Source of the DNA: Clostridium sp.
GTDB taxonomy: Bacteria; Bacillota; Clostridia; Clostridiales; Clostridiaceae
Length of the DNA: 58,400 nt
Direction: 5' to 3'
NCBI GenBank assembly: GCA_029257045.1
Contig: JARIDB010000131.1
Location: 1 to 58,400 of the forward strand
Shown: positions 25,816 through 35,518 of the stretch, piece after piece
Numbering within the stretch: position 1 is the stretch's first letter
Layout: each line of letters begins with the position of its first letter
Program-made: the position numbers and the translations under genes
The notes under the pieces: generated by a model
Seen by the model: only the letters and a program-made list of their open reading frames with translations
What the model was told of the DNA's origin: nothing
Database searches by the model: none

Positions 25816-26340
25816 TTATAAGTAAAACATTAATCCAAGAAGCCCTGAAATTACAATAGCTAAAATAGGATTAATCTTTTTCTTAAATAGTATTATTCCT
25901 ATTATCGTAGCAATTACAATACTCTTTAAATCTAAATAAGATTCTTTTGCAAGATCAATAGTTGCCTTTAATATTAAAGCTATTAATACTGGCCTCATTC
26001 CCATTAACGCTGCCTTTATAGATTTTGATTCCTTAAACTTTTCTAATGTTCTATTTGCAATAATAACTAATATAAATGATGTTGTTACAACTCCAATGGT
26101 TGAGAAAACACTACCCATTATTCCATTTACTTTATACCCTACAAAGGTTGCTGAATTTATAGCAACCGGTCCTGGAGTCATTTGTGATATTCCTATTATA
26201 TCCATAAAATCAGAAGTACTTATCCAAGCATTTTTTTCTACTATTTCATTTTGAATAAAAGGAATCATTGCATAACCTCCACCAAAGCTAAAGGTTCCTA
26301 TTTTTAAGAAAGCTAGAAATAATTTTATTAAACTCTCCAT
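25816..26340 (-). CDS. Chromate transporter family protein, half-size subunit B
   Basis: A 174-residue membrane protein of the CHR family (one CHR domain, about six helices). The signature GTFSFGGGYAMIPFIQNEIV lies at residues 16-35 and QMTPGPVAINSATFVGYK near 53. Short CHR proteins work as pairs of separately encoded halves with opposite topology; true substrate is often unproven in anaerobes. ATG at 26340 follows AAGGTGT and is two bases past the stop of the partner gene, so the two are cotranscribed and probably coupled. Confidence 0.88.
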   Translation of the reverse strand: MESLIKLFLAFLKIGTFSFGGGYAMIPFIQNEIVEKNAWISTSDFMDIIGISQMTPGPVAINSATFVGYKVNGIMGSVFSTIGVVTTSFILVIIANRTLEKFKESKSIKAALMGMRPVLIALILKATIDLAKESYLDLKSIVIATIIGIILFKKKINPILAIVISGLLGLMFYL

Positions 26341-26342
26341 AA

Positions 26343-26876
26343 CTACACCTTCTCTCTTAAAAAGATTATTCCATATATTGCACCTATCATTATTAAAAGA
26401 CTTGGATTTATATCAAAAATTACTAATAATATTAAAGCTATTAACCCTGTTATAATATTTCTTTTATTTCTCTCTACTCCTTTACCTAAACTTATAGCCC
26501 CTGATAAAACTAATAATGGAATAATTGCTGTTATTCCTAAAAATATAGCGTTTACATAATAATTACTTCTAAATTGCATAAAGTAAGTTGCTATCACTAG
26601 AATTATTGTAAATGAAGGTAATATTACAGATAAAAGAGATACTAAAGCTCCAATTAGACCACCTATTTTATATCCTAAAAATGTTGCACAATTTACAGCT
26701 AAAGCCCCTGGAAAACTTTGAGAAACTACCATTACATCCATAAATTCTTCTTTATTTAACCACTTTTTATTTTCCACAACCTCCTTTTCAATAAGAGGAA
26801 TCATAGCATATCCTCCACCTAAGGTAAATGCACCTATTTTAAAGAAGCACCAAAACATTTCCTTAATTTTATTCAT
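26343..26876 (-). CDS. Chromate transporter family protein, half-size subunit A
   Basis: A 177-residue CHR-domain membrane protein, partner of the following gene. The signature GAFTLGGGYAMIPLIEKEVV is at residues 15-34 and QSFPGALAVNCATFLGYKIG near 53. The motif order PGALAVN here versus PGPVAIN in the partner distinguishes the halves. The ATG at 26876 is seven bases after AAAGGAG; the frame stays open for 21 codons upstream without a binding site, so that part is not included. It begins about 50 bases after the ptsI terminator. Confidence 0.88.
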   Translation of the reverse strand: MNKIKEMFWCFFKIGAFTLGGGYAMIPLIEKEVVENKKWLNKEEFMDVMVVSQSFPGALAVNCATFLGYKIGGLIGALVSLLSVILPSFTIILVIATYFMQFRSNYYVNAIFLGITAIIPLLVLSGAISLGKGVERNKRNIITGLIALILLVIFDINPSLLIMIGAIYGIIFLREKV

Positions 26877-26928
26877 AAAAACTCTCCTTTCAAACCCCTG
26901 TATTAAATTTATTATAACTCCAATAAAA

Positions 26929-26957
26929 AAAAGCCGCATTTATATCATGCGACTTTT
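26929..26957 (-). terminator. ptsI terminator
   Basis: An 11-bp stem (26929-26939 with 26947-26957, one G-U pair) followed on the minus strand by CTTTTTTTTATT, 13 bases past the ptsI stop codon. Confidence 0.85.
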
Positions 26958-26969
26958 TATATATTAATA

Positions 26970-28589
26970 TTATTCTTGAGTTAAAATTATCTTTTTAGCT
27001 GTTAACATAGATGTTGCACTCATAGAGAATTCATCTAAGCCATATTCAACAAGTGTTGGAATAGCTGTTTCATCTCCAGCCATTTCTCCACACATTCCAA
27101 CCCATTTACCGTGTTTGTGTGCTCCATCAATTGTCATTTTAACTAATCTTAAAACTGCTGGATGCATTGGGTTGTAAAGGTAAGAAACCTTTTCACTCAT
27201 TCTATCTGCTGCTAATGTATATTGAATTAAATCATTTGTTCCAATTGAGAAGAAATCAACATATTTAGCTAATTCATCAGCATAAATAGCCGCAGCTGGT
27301 ATCTCTACCATTATTCCCCACTGAATTTCTTCTGAATATTTAATTCCTTCAGCATCTAATTCTACTTTACATTCGTCAACAAACTCTTTAGCTGCTAAGA
27401 ATTCTTCAAGTCCAGATATCATTGGGAACATTACTGCCAAGTTTCCATAAACTGAAGCTCTAAGTAAAGCTCTTATTTGAACTCTGAATATATCTTTTCT
27501 ATCTAAACATAATCTTATAGCTCTATATCCTAAGAATGGGTTCATTTCTTGTGGTAATGGTAAGTATGGTAAAGTTTTATCTCCACCAATATCAAGAGTT
27601 CTTATAACAACTTGTTTTCCATCCATTATTTCAAGAACTTTCTTATATGATTCAAATTGCTCATCTTCTGTTGGAGCAGCTTCTCTATCCATATATAAGA
27701 ATTCTGTCCTAAATAGACCAACTCCATCTCCGCCATTTTTAAGAACAGTTTCAGCATCCTTAGGTGAACCTATGTTACCACAAACTTCAATTCTTCTACC
27801 TGACTTAGTTACAGTTTTAACATTTATAAGCTTCTTTAATTCTTCTTGTTCTGCTAAGAACTTTTCTCTCTTATCTGTATATTCATCAATTACTGATTGT
27901 TCAGGATTTATTATACAAATTCCTTCAATACCATCTAGTATTATAGTATCCCCTGTTTTAACAGCTTTTGTTATATCCTTAAGTCCAACTATTGCTGGTA
28001 TTTCTAATGTTCTAGCCATAATAGCTGAATGGGATGTTCTGCCCCCGATATTAGTTAGGAATCCAACAACTTTACTTCTATCTAATTGAGCAGTATCTGA
28101 TGGTGTTAAATCTTCAGCAACAATCACAGTATTTGCTTCAACTGATGCTAAATCATTTTCTCCCTTACCTGCTAAATTTGCTATTATTCTTTTTGATACA
28201 TCTTTTATATCAGCAGCTCTTTCTTTCATATACTCGTCTTCCATTGCATCAAATATCATAACAAATGTATTTGTAATACCTTCAACTGCCTTCATTGCAT
28301 TTACGCTATTATTTTCTATTTCAGATAACATTCCACCAGTAAATTCTGGATCGTCTAATAAAGTTATATGAGCTTCAAAAACTAAAGCTTCATGTTCTCC
28401 AATTTCTGCTAAAGTTTTGTCTTTAATTGCAGTTAATTGAATTTTTGATTTCTCTAAAGCTTTTTTTAAGACCTCTTGTTCTGCTATTACATCAGAAACT
28501 TTCGTATCTGTTACTACTATTTCTTCATGTTTTTGTAAATATACTTTTCCTATTGCATAACCTTTAGATGCAGCTATACCTTTTTTCAT
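26970..28589 (-). CDS. ptsI: Phosphoenolpyruvate-protein phosphotransferase (PTS enzyme I)
   Basis: Enzyme I takes phosphate from PEP and passes it to HPr, the first step of all PTS sugar uptake. The 539-residue cytoplasmic protein has the N-terminal HPr-binding domain, the phosphohistidine site GGRTSHSAIMARTLEIPA near residue 186, and the PEP-binding TIM barrel with GVGLFRTEFLYMD near 285, the metal site around MVEIPAAA near 427, and FSIGTNDLIQYTLAADR near 447, ending with GMCGEMAGD near 500. HPr (ptsH) is not adjacent. AGGAGG precedes the ATG at 28589. The 285 bases upstream contain no gene and presumably hold its promoter. Confidence 0.97.
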   Translation of the reverse strand: MKKGIAASKGYAIGKVYLQKHEEIVVTDTKVSDVIAEQEVLKKALEKSKIQLTAIKDKTLAEIGEHEALVFEAHITLLDDPEFTGGMLSEIENNSVNAMKAVEGITNTFVMIFDAMEDEYMKERAADIKDVSKRIIANLAGKGENDLASVEANTVIVAEDLTPSDTAQLDRSKVVGFLTNIGGRTSHSAIMARTLEIPAIVGLKDITKAVKTGDTIILDGIEGICIINPEQSVIDEYTDKREKFLAEQEELKKLINVKTVTKSGRRIEVCGNIGSPKDAETVLKNGGDGVGLFRTEFLYMDREAAPTEDEQFESYKKVLEIMDGKQVVIRTLDIGGDKTLPYLPLPQEMNPFLGYRAIRLCLDRKDIFRVQIRALLRASVYGNLAVMFPMISGLEEFLAAKEFVDECKVELDAEGIKYSEEIQWGIMVEIPAAAIYADELAKYVDFFSIGTNDLIQYTLAADRMSEKVSYLYNPMHPAVLRLVKMTIDGAHKHGKWVGMCGEMAGDETAIPTLVEYGLDEFSMSATSMLTAKKIILTQE

Positions 28590-28874
28590 TACTGATATTC
28601 CTCCTTAAAAATAGCTATAAATTCAAATATATATGAAATTATAGAAATACTAACATTTTCTTTATAAATCACAACTACAATTTATTATATCATACTTTCA
28701 ATTTTTTTAATAAAACTTAAGGTAAATTTCTTTATTTATAAATATATTTTTCAATTTTTTCGAATTTAAATAAAATAATTTTAATATATTTGTAATTGCA
28801 ATAAACCTTTTGTAGATATTTGTAACTTTACCTTTTGTTTTCTGTATCTTCTTTAACTTCTTGTATAATATTCT

Positions 28875-29909
28875 CTATAAATCGTCAATTAAAGCCCCAG
28901 ACTTTGCATAAGCTGTAGACTTAGCTTCAAAGAAATCTGTTTTTACTGAATTAGCATCAGATAATATATCTACCCATTCAGCCGGATTAAAGTCATATCC
29001 TTCATATATTGGTTCAAATCCAATAGCTTTCATTCTTACATTCCCTAGATACCTTATGTAACTTGTAATAAGGTTTTTATTTAACCCCTGGATATTATCT
29101 CCAATAACATAATGTCCCCACTCAATTTCGTTTTCTACTGCAGTTTTCATCATATTTTTTAAATCTATTTTCATGTCTTCTGTGAAAATCCCTACTTCTT
29201 CTGTTTGTAATTCTTTTAAAATATTTCTAAATAACCAAAGGTGAGTATTCTCATCTCTGTTTATATATCTAATTTCTTGAGCAGAACCCGGCATTTTCCC
29301 ATTTCTTTCCAAATTATAAAAGAACATAAAACCAGAATAGAAGTATATTCCTTCAAGTATATAATTTGCCATTACTGTTTTTACTAAATTTTCTTGTGAT
29401 GGTTCGTTTATAAAATTATTATACAAGTCTCCTATGAATTTATTTCTCTTTAATAATATTTCGTCATCCTTCCATTGATATAGAATTTCATTTCTCTTCT
29501 CTGGAGAGCAAATTGTATCTAACATATAACTATAGCTTTGTGAATGAACCGCTTCCTGAAAAGCTTGTATTGTTAAACAAAGATTAACTTCACTAGCAGT
29601 TATATAGCTATTAATATTTGATAAATTTGCTGTTTGTATGGAATCTAAAAATATTAAAAAAGATAGTATTTTGTCATATGCTACTCTTTCTTCTGGTTCT
29701 AACTTATTATAATCTTTTAAATCCTGTGATAGATTTATTTCTTCTGGCACCCAAAAATTATTCATTGACTGCCTATACCAATCTGAAACCCAAGTATATT
29801 TCATATTATTAAAGTCATTTAAATTTGTTGTATTTCCATTTATAATTCTCTTTTTAGATGTTTCCGTATCTCCAAATTCATTAAAAAGAGGTTTCTTATT
29901 TATAAGCAT
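28875..29909 (-). CDS. nrdB: Class I ribonucleotide reductase, beta (radical) subunit
   Basis: The small subunit houses the diiron centre and stable tyrosyl radical used by the alpha subunit to reduce ribonucleotides. In 344 residues the carboxylate/His ligands are visible: Asp in LIFLDSIQ near residue 85, Glu and His in FQEAVHSQSY near 117 with the probable radical tyrosine four residues after the His, Glu in EGIYFYSG near 180, and Glu/His in RDENTHLWLF near 214. The ATG at 29909 follows GGAGG by seven bases; an extension of 13 codons upstream lacks a site. It starts 26 bases after the alpha subunit gene. Whether it is nrdB or nrdF by name is conventional. Confidence 0.92.
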   Translation of the reverse strand: MLINKKPLFNEFGDTETSKKRIINGNTTNLNDFNNMKYTWVSDWYRQSMNNFWVPEEINLSQDLKDYNKLEPEERVAYDKILSFLIFLDSIQTANLSNINSYITASEVNLCLTIQAFQEAVHSQSYSYMLDTICSPEKRNEILYQWKDDEILLKRNKFIGDLYNNFINEPSQENLVKTVMANYILEGIYFYSGFMFFYNLERNGKMPGSAQEIRYINRDENTHLWLFRNILKELQTEEVGIFTEDMKIDLKNMMKTAVENEIEWGHYVIGDNIQGLNKNLITSYIRYLGNVRMKAIGFEPIYEGYDFNPAEWVDILSDANSVKTDFFEAKSTAYAKSGALIDDL

Positions 29910-29935
29910 TTCTACGCCTCCAAGTTTATCAAATT

Positions 29936-32167
29936 TTATGCAGAGCAACTTTCGCAGTCACTGACAGTTAATGATTTCGATCTTACATAGTAGATTGATT
30001 TAACCTTAGACTTGCAAGCCTCAATATATAAATTCATTATTTGCCTCATTGTATAATCAGTTGTTATATATAAATTAAAGGATTGGCCTTGATCTATATG
30101 TCTTTGTCTTACTCCATTCATTTGTACACACCACTTTTGATCTATATTATAAGCTGAATTATAGTACCAATAATTTTCTTCATTTAAGTTTGGCGCAGTT
30201 TTAGGAATTATACTTCCTTTTTTCTCTTCAAGCCAAAATCTTGACATTACTGGGTCAATTCCTTCTGAAGTCCCTGCTATAGTTGCTGTAGATCCATTAG
30301 GTGCAATCGCTATCAGATAACCATTTCTCATTCCATTTTCTTCAACTTCCCTTTTTAAGACTTTCCACTTTTCAGAATTATATCCTCTTAACTCAAAGTA
30401 TTTTCCTGTTTGCCAATCAGAGCCCTCAAAGTAAGAATACCTTTCTTTTTCTCTTGATATATTCATACTAGCTTTAATTGCATGATAGTTTATTCTTTCA
30501 TAAACATCATCTACAAAGTCTTTATGTTTATCCTCTGTAAAGTGTATTAAGTTATTAGCTAACATATGATGATATCCACTAGTTCCAAGTCCTATTGATC
30601 TATATCTTTTATTTGTTACTTCTGCAAAAGGTACTGAATAGTAATTTAGGTCTATTACATTATCCATAGCTCTTATTTGTGTTTCTACAACATAGCTTAA
30701 TTCTTCATCATCTTTTACATCTACATTTCCTAAAACAATAGAGGATAGATTACAAACAACAAAATCTCCACTCTTTATCTTTTCAATAATTACTTTATCT
30801 CCATTTTCATCTATTATTTCTGACTTCTTAATCTCCATAGAGCTCATATTTTGCATAATTTCTGTACAAAGATTAGAAGAGTATATCATTCCTTTATGTT
30901 TATTAGGATTCATTTCATTTACTGTATCTCTAAAGAAAGCAAAAGGTGTTCCTGTCTCTGCCGCACTTTTTATAATAAGTCTTACAATATCTTTTACTGG
31001 CATTGCTCTTTTTTCTATTCTCTCATCTTCTACACATTCTTTATATCTCTTTTCCCACTCTTCTCCATAAAAATCTTCAAGAGAATAACCTTTAGCAATG
31101 TTTATTTCATGTGGGCACATCATATACCAATTTGCATTTATATCATTTTCTGCAAGTTTCCAAAACAAGTCTGGATAGCATATTCCCGGGAAAACATCAT
31201 GGGCCTTTTTTCTATCATCCCCATTATTAGTTTTAAGCTGTAGAAATTCTGGTAAATCCTTATGCCAAGCATCAAGCCATATAGCTACAGAACCATTTCT
31301 AACTCCTAATTGATCAACAGCAATAGCTGTATCATTAAATAGCTTTATCCAAGGAATTACTCCACCAGACGCTCCCTTAAAGCCTCTAATAGGTGATTCC
31401 AATGCTCTTATCTTTCCCAAATAAATTCCCATTCCTCCACCAAACTTTGATACCTCTGCAAAATTATCTAAGGATTTATAAATTCCTTTTAAACTATCAT
31501 CTACAGTATCAATGAAGCAAGAGCTCAATTGATAAAATGGCTTTCTTGCATTTGACATAGTCGGTGTTGCCATCGTCGCTCTTAGCGAACTTAATACATC
31601 GTAAAATCTTTTAGCCCAACTAACTCTTATTTCCTTCTTTTCTGGTATAGCAAGATGCATAGCTATTCCCATAAATAATTGTTGTGGAAGCTCTAAAATA
31701 CTTCTATCGAAATCCTGAATTAAATATCTTTCAGTTAAAAGCTTTATTCCACTATAAGTAAAGAGATAATCTCTCTCTTCTTTTATTTCTTTTTCAAGTT
31801 CTTCTATTTCTTCTTTTGAGTAATTTTCTAGTATGTACTTTCCATAAAGACCCTTTGCTGTAAGATCCTTTATAAATCCATGCAAATTACCATATAGAGT
31901 TTGATCTTCTCTTATACCTCTTTTTTTTCTTATTTTATTATAAAGTTTATCTATGTAAAACCTTTCTGCAACAAATTGCCACTTCGGCTCCATATCTGAT
32001 GTTAATTCTAAAGCAATTTGCATTACAGAAGTTTTTAATTCATCATTAGTCATATTAGGTCTAATTATATTATCTAATTTTCCTAATAGCTTACTTACTG
32101 TATATACCTCTTGTCCCTCATCTATTCCTTTTAAAGCTTCTTCACAAATATTATTTAAATATGCCAT
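29936..32167 (-). CDS. nrdA: Class I ribonucleotide reductase, alpha (catalytic) subunit
   Basis: The catalytic subunit reduces ribonucleoside diphosphates in the ten-stranded barrel. The 743-residue protein carries the redox cysteine in YQLSSCF near residue 220, the active-site NLCTEI near 425, the second redox cysteine in VVCNLSSI near 465, the radical-transfer tyrosines in SIYYVRSKS near 725 and the C-terminal shuttle pair CESC. The N-terminus lacks the KRDG-type strand of an ATP-cone, so activity control by dATP through a cone is not expected. ATG at 32167 follows AAAGGGG by six bases; an 18-codon upstream extension is rejected. It is followed directly by the beta subunit gene. Confidence 0.93.
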   Translation of the reverse strand: MAYLNNICEEALKGIDEGQEVYTVSKLLGKLDNIIRPNMTNDELKTSVMQIALELTSDMEPKWQFVAERFYIDKLYNKIRKKRGIREDQTLYGNLHGFIKDLTAKGLYGKYILENYSKEEIEELEKEIKEERDYLFTYSGIKLLTERYLIQDFDRSILELPQQLFMGIAMHLAIPEKKEIRVSWAKRFYDVLSSLRATMATPTMSNARKPFYQLSSCFIDTVDDSLKGIYKSLDNFAEVSKFGGGMGIYLGKIRALESPIRGFKGASGGVIPWIKLFNDTAIAVDQLGVRNGSVAIWLDAWHKDLPEFLQLKTNNGDDRKKAHDVFPGICYPDLFWKLAENDINANWYMMCPHEINIAKGYSLEDFYGEEWEKRYKECVEDERIEKRAMPVKDIVRLIIKSAAETGTPFAFFRDTVNEMNPNKHKGMIYSSNLCTEIMQNMSSMEIKKSEIIDENGDKVIIEKIKSGDFVVCNLSSIVLGNVDVKDDEELSYVVETQIRAMDNVIDLNYYSVPFAEVTNKRYRSIGLGTSGYHHMLANNLIHFTEDKHKDFVDDVYERINYHAIKASMNISREKERYSYFEGSDWQTGKYFELRGYNSEKWKVLKREVEENGMRNGYLIAIAPNGSTATIAGTSEGIDPVMSRFWLEEKKGSIIPKTAPNLNEENYWYYNSAYNIDQKWCVQMNGVRQRHIDQGQSFNLYITTDYTMRQIMNLYIEACKSKVKSIYYVRSKSLTVSDCESCSA

Positions 32168-32293
32168 GTCTTGCCCCTTTCTACTATATATGGTATATCC
32201 TTTTTCACATATACCTATCATCGTACAACATATAGTTCATTATATGATTAAATATCAAATATGTAAAACTCCATTCTTATTATTTAATAAAGA

Positions 32294-32327
32294 AAAATGA
32301 AGATATTAATATCAATATCTTCATTTT
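32294..32327 (-). terminator. Terminator of the ArsC-family gene
   Basis: A perfect 14-bp stem (32294-32307 with 32314-32327) and 6-nt loop; the minus strand continues with CTTTATT. It lies about 90 bases past the ArsC-family stop and about 125 bases ahead of nrdA. Confidence 0.75.
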
Positions 32328-32417
32328 TTACCTTTAATTATAGTCCTACGAATAATTTTTATTATTAGCAATATATACTTATCTAACAGTAATTCCACTT
32401 ACAATTACTGTACATTT

Positions 32418-32774
32418 TTATTTCAATCTTTTGGTCCATTCTTCTTCTTTAAACCCTACCAAAATAATATCATCTTTAACTATTATAGGTCTTTTAACCA
32501 ACATTCCATTTGTAGCCAATATATCTAAAAGCTCATCTTCTTTTAGAACCTTAACCTTGTCTTTAAGCTGCATTTCTCTATATAAAACTCCTGATGTATT
32601 AAAAAATTTACTTATAGGCAATCCACTTTTATTAAACCATGATTTTAGTTCTTCTTTTGTAGGATTTTCCTCTACAATATGTCTATCTTCAAATTCTATG
32701 TTATTTTCATTTAAGAACTTTTTAGCTCTTTTACATGTTGTACATTTTGGATATTCAACAAATAATACTGACAT
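32418..32774 (-). CDS. ArsC/Spx-family thioredoxin-fold protein
   Basis: A 118-residue thioredoxin-fold protein of the ArsC/Spx/YffB superfamily. The N-terminal YPKCTTCKRAKKFL carries a CxxC pair at about residues 11-14; RHIVEENPTKEEL and MLVKRPIIVKDD follow at the usual places, the latter with the arginine-proline of the ArsC fold. It has neither arsenate operon neighbours nor the cysteine set of dedicated arsenate reductases, so it may be a redox protein or Spx/MgsR-like regulator. AGGAGG precedes the ATG at 32774. It has its own terminator. Confidence 0.85.
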   Translation of the reverse strand: MSVLFVEYPKCTTCKRAKKFLNENNIEFEDRHIVEENPTKEELKSWFNKSGLPISKFFNTSGVLYREMQLKDKVKVLKEDELLDILATNGMLVKRPIIVKDDIILVGFKEEEWTKRLK

Positions 32775-32822
32775 TCTTATGTCCTCCTTATATTAAGTTT
32801 ATTAAGTCTACCTTTTAATAGG

Positions 32823-34598
32823 TTATCCCTTGGGTATTATTAAAAATATTTTAAACATATCTCCTTCAACTTCAACATTTATACTTCCACTATGAAGTTC
32901 AACTATGCTTTTAGAAATAGCTAAACCAATTCCTGATCCTTCAATAGAGGAGTTTCTTGATTTATCAGCTCTAACGAACCTTTCAAACATCTCATTTGGA
33001 TTAAAGTCCATTTCATAATTTGATATGTTTTTAAATGATATCTCAACAGAATTTTCTTTATCTATAATATCCACATAAACTCTTGTGTTACTTAAAGAAT
33101 ATTTTAAAGCATTTATTATTATATTTTCAAATACTCTAGACATTAATTTACCATCAAGATTCAATATTACAGAATCTTCTTTACTATTTACTTTAAAATC
33201 TATGTTCTTTTCTTCATATAAATTAGAATATTCTCCTATGCTTTGATAAACAAAAGCTATAATATCTATCTTGTTTTTTTCTATGGTCATTTTTCCACTA
33301 TTTAATTTTGATATTTCAAAAAGATCTTCTATTAAGGTCTTAAGCCTTTTTGAATTTTTATCTAATATACCTAAATAATACTTTCTCTCTTCTTCTGTTA
33401 TATTATCCCCACTAAGTATATTAACATAATTTATAATAGACGTAAGAGGAGTTTTTAAATCATGAGATACATTAGATATTAATTCTGTTTTTAATTTTTC
33501 ATTTTTAACTTTCTCATCTAATGCTATTTTATAACCATCTTTTATCTGATTAATGTTATCTACAAGCTCTTTAATTTCTCTTTCTCCCACATCATATAAG
33601 TTGAATTCTAAGTTTCCTGAGTTAATCTTTTTTAATCCATCATTAATAACTGATATATCTAAAGACTTTTTAAGAGAGTATATAACAGATATTAATGGCA
33701 CTACTATTAAAAATAAAGTTCCCTTAAATGGATATTTAGATAAAAATGTTATCATTATATTTTGATTTCTTATACCTGCAACTAAATAAAGGTAAATTAA
33801 TATAACACCTATAGCTCCACTAAAAGATATAATAATTTTATTTCTTGTATATTTATATTTTAACCCATAAACTAAAACATAAATTATTTTTCTTACTGCT
33901 TTAAATTCTAAATTTATATTTTCTCTATGAAAGATTAAATTTACTATTATTTTAATAAACAATAATAAAGTAATAATTGTAGCTATTATTATTATTTGTG
34001 CAGTTAGCCTTTCAGTTTTTGTAATATAACTATACGCTCCTGGATTTCTATAATATATCTCTTCATAATTCTCTATGCTATCGTAATTTCTTTTTTCATC
34101 AGAAGTTCTTACAAAGTAATTATACTTATTTTCATTATCTATAATTATTGATGAAAATCCTTGTTCTTCTATATATTTCTTAGCACTATCTATAATTAAA
34201 TTAATTTTCCCCTCATTTTGATACACATAATTAAATAAACCTTCATCATTAGTTGTAAATTCTCCATTTTCTTTATTTACTATTATATAAAATAAATCAT
34301 TATATAAATATTCTTCATTTGCATTTATCAGGTTCTCATTCTTTATATAGCTTATATCTGAAAGGTCTCTAGAATTATTATATATATACTCCGAAATATT
34401 TTTACTATCATAATATATCATTTCTTTTATATATTGTTCTTTATTTAATAAAGCATCTAATGTACTAGGTTTCATATATGATTCCTTATTATTAAATATC
34501 TGATAATAACTAAATAATAGAGTTATTATTAATATAATAAGAATAGCGATATCAGTACCCCAAACCCCTTTAAAATATTTTTTTAATTTATCTTTCAA
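32823..34598 (-). CDS. Sensor histidine kinase
   Basis: A 591-residue membrane kinase. One membrane helix (about residues 16-33) precedes an extracytoplasmic sensing region of about 160 residues; helices follow near 200-220, 255-275 and 292-310, then a HAMP-like linker and the kinase core: HisKA with VSHDLKTPLTSIINYV near 377, N box with FENIIINALKYSLS near 489, and GSGIGLAISKSIVELHSG near 557. The start is TTG at 34598, overlapping the response-regulator stop by 11 bases. The signal is unknown; the multi-pass layout resembles envelope-stress sensors of clostridia. Confidence 0.92.
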   Translation of the reverse strand: MKDKLKKYFKGVWGTDIAILIILIITLLFSYYQIFNNKESYMKPSTLDALLNKEQYIKEMIYYDSKNISEYIYNNSRDLSDISYIKNENLINANEEYLYNDLFYIIVNKENGEFTTNDEGLFNYVYQNEGKINLIIDSAKKYIEEQGFSSIIIDNENKYNYFVRTSDEKRNYDSIENYEEIYYRNPGAYSYITKTERLTAQIIIIATIITLLLFIKIIVNLIFHRENINLEFKAVRKIIYVLVYGLKYKYTRNKIIISFSGAIGVILIYLYLVAGIRNQNIMITFLSKYPFKGTLFLIVVPLISVIYSLKKSLDISVINDGLKKINSGNLEFNLYDVGEREIKELVDNINQIKDGYKIALDEKVKNEKLKTELISNVSHDLKTPLTSIINYVNILSGDNITEEERKYYLGILDKNSKRLKTLIEDLFEISKLNSGKMTIEKNKIDIIAFVYQSIGEYSNLYEEKNIDFKVNSKEDSVILNLDGKLMSRVFENIIINALKYSLSNTRVYVDIIDKENSVEISFKNISNYEMDFNPNEMFERFVRADKSRNSSIEGSGIGLAISKSIVELHSGSINVEVEGDMFKIFLIIPKG

Positions 34599-35274
34599 TT
34601 TTATATCCTACTCCCCACACAACTTTTATATACTCTGGGTCCTTAGTATTTAATTCTATCTTTTCTCTTATCCTTCTTATGTGAACAGTTACTGTATTCT
34701 CACTTCTATAGAAAGTTTCTTCCCATACATTTTCATAAATTTCTTTAATTGAAAATACATTCCCTAAATTTGATGCAAGAAGATGAAGTATCTTAAATTC
34801 TGTTGCTGTCACCTTTATTTCTTCATCTCTTAAAAAAATTGTTTTTTCTTTATTATTTATTATTAAATCCTTAACTTTTATTATGTCTTTATTATCTTCT
34901 AATTGTAAAGGCTTCTGATATCTTCTTAGCTGAGACTTAACTCTAGCTACAAGTTCTAGATTGTTAAATGGTTTTGCAATATAATCATCAGCACCAACAT
35001 TTAACCCTAAAATTTTATCATTATTTTCTCCTTTTGCAGATAACATAATAATAGGTAAATTTTTAGTTTCTCTTATTTTAAGACAAGTTTGTATTCCATC
35101 TAATCTTGGCATCATTACGTCTAGAATTATCAAATGAACTTTTTCCTTTTCTAAAATATCTAAGGCTTCTAATCCATCTTTAGCCTTTATAACCTTAATT
35201 CCTTCACCTCTTAAATATATATCAATAGCATCTCTAATTTCCTTTTCATCATCAACTACTAAAACATTAAACAT
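34588..35274 (-). CDS. OmpR/PhoB-family response regulator
   Basis: A 228-residue two-domain regulator. The receiver domain shows acidic pocket VVDDEKEIRD at residue 6, phospho-acceptor in IILDVMMPRLDG near 51, and AKPFN near 101. The winged-helix output domain has EEIKVTATEFKILHLLASN near 152 and ENTVTVHIRRIREKIE near 193. The ATG at 35274 lies eight bases after GAGG; the in-frame GTG three codons before overlaps the binding site and is rejected. It is cotranscribed with the overlapping sensor kinase gene. Confidence 0.95.
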   Translation of the reverse strand: MFNVLVVDDEKEIRDAIDIYLRGEGIKVIKAKDGLEALDILEKEKVHLIILDVMMPRLDGIQTCLKIRETKNLPIIMLSAKGENNDKILGLNVGADDYIAKPFNNLELVARVKSQLRRYQKPLQLEDNKDIIKVKDLIINNKEKTIFLRDEEIKVTATEFKILHLLASNLGNVFSIKEIYENVWEETFYRSENTVTVHIRRIREKIELNTKDPEYIKVVWGVGYKIER

Positions 35275-35518
35275 TTTTGTCACCTCAGTTATATTCTATA
35301 ATAGTTTACTAAATTACATTTATATATATATTCTTATAAATAACAACTTAATTTCTATATTAAGATTATCATAACTTATTCTATCTTTCTTTGCTAATAT
35401 TAAAAAATTACAATTTTATTAATAATAAAATTATTTTTTTATATTTTTATTAACATAATCCTATATTTGATATATAATTTGTACTGTATCTTTAATATTT
35501 AAATCTAAGGAGTTTACT

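Noticed and set aside
32418..32774. Arsenate-resistance gene arsC
   Set aside because: ArsC-superfamily fold only; no ars neighbours and no typical catalytic cysteine arrangement, so the resistance function is not claimed.
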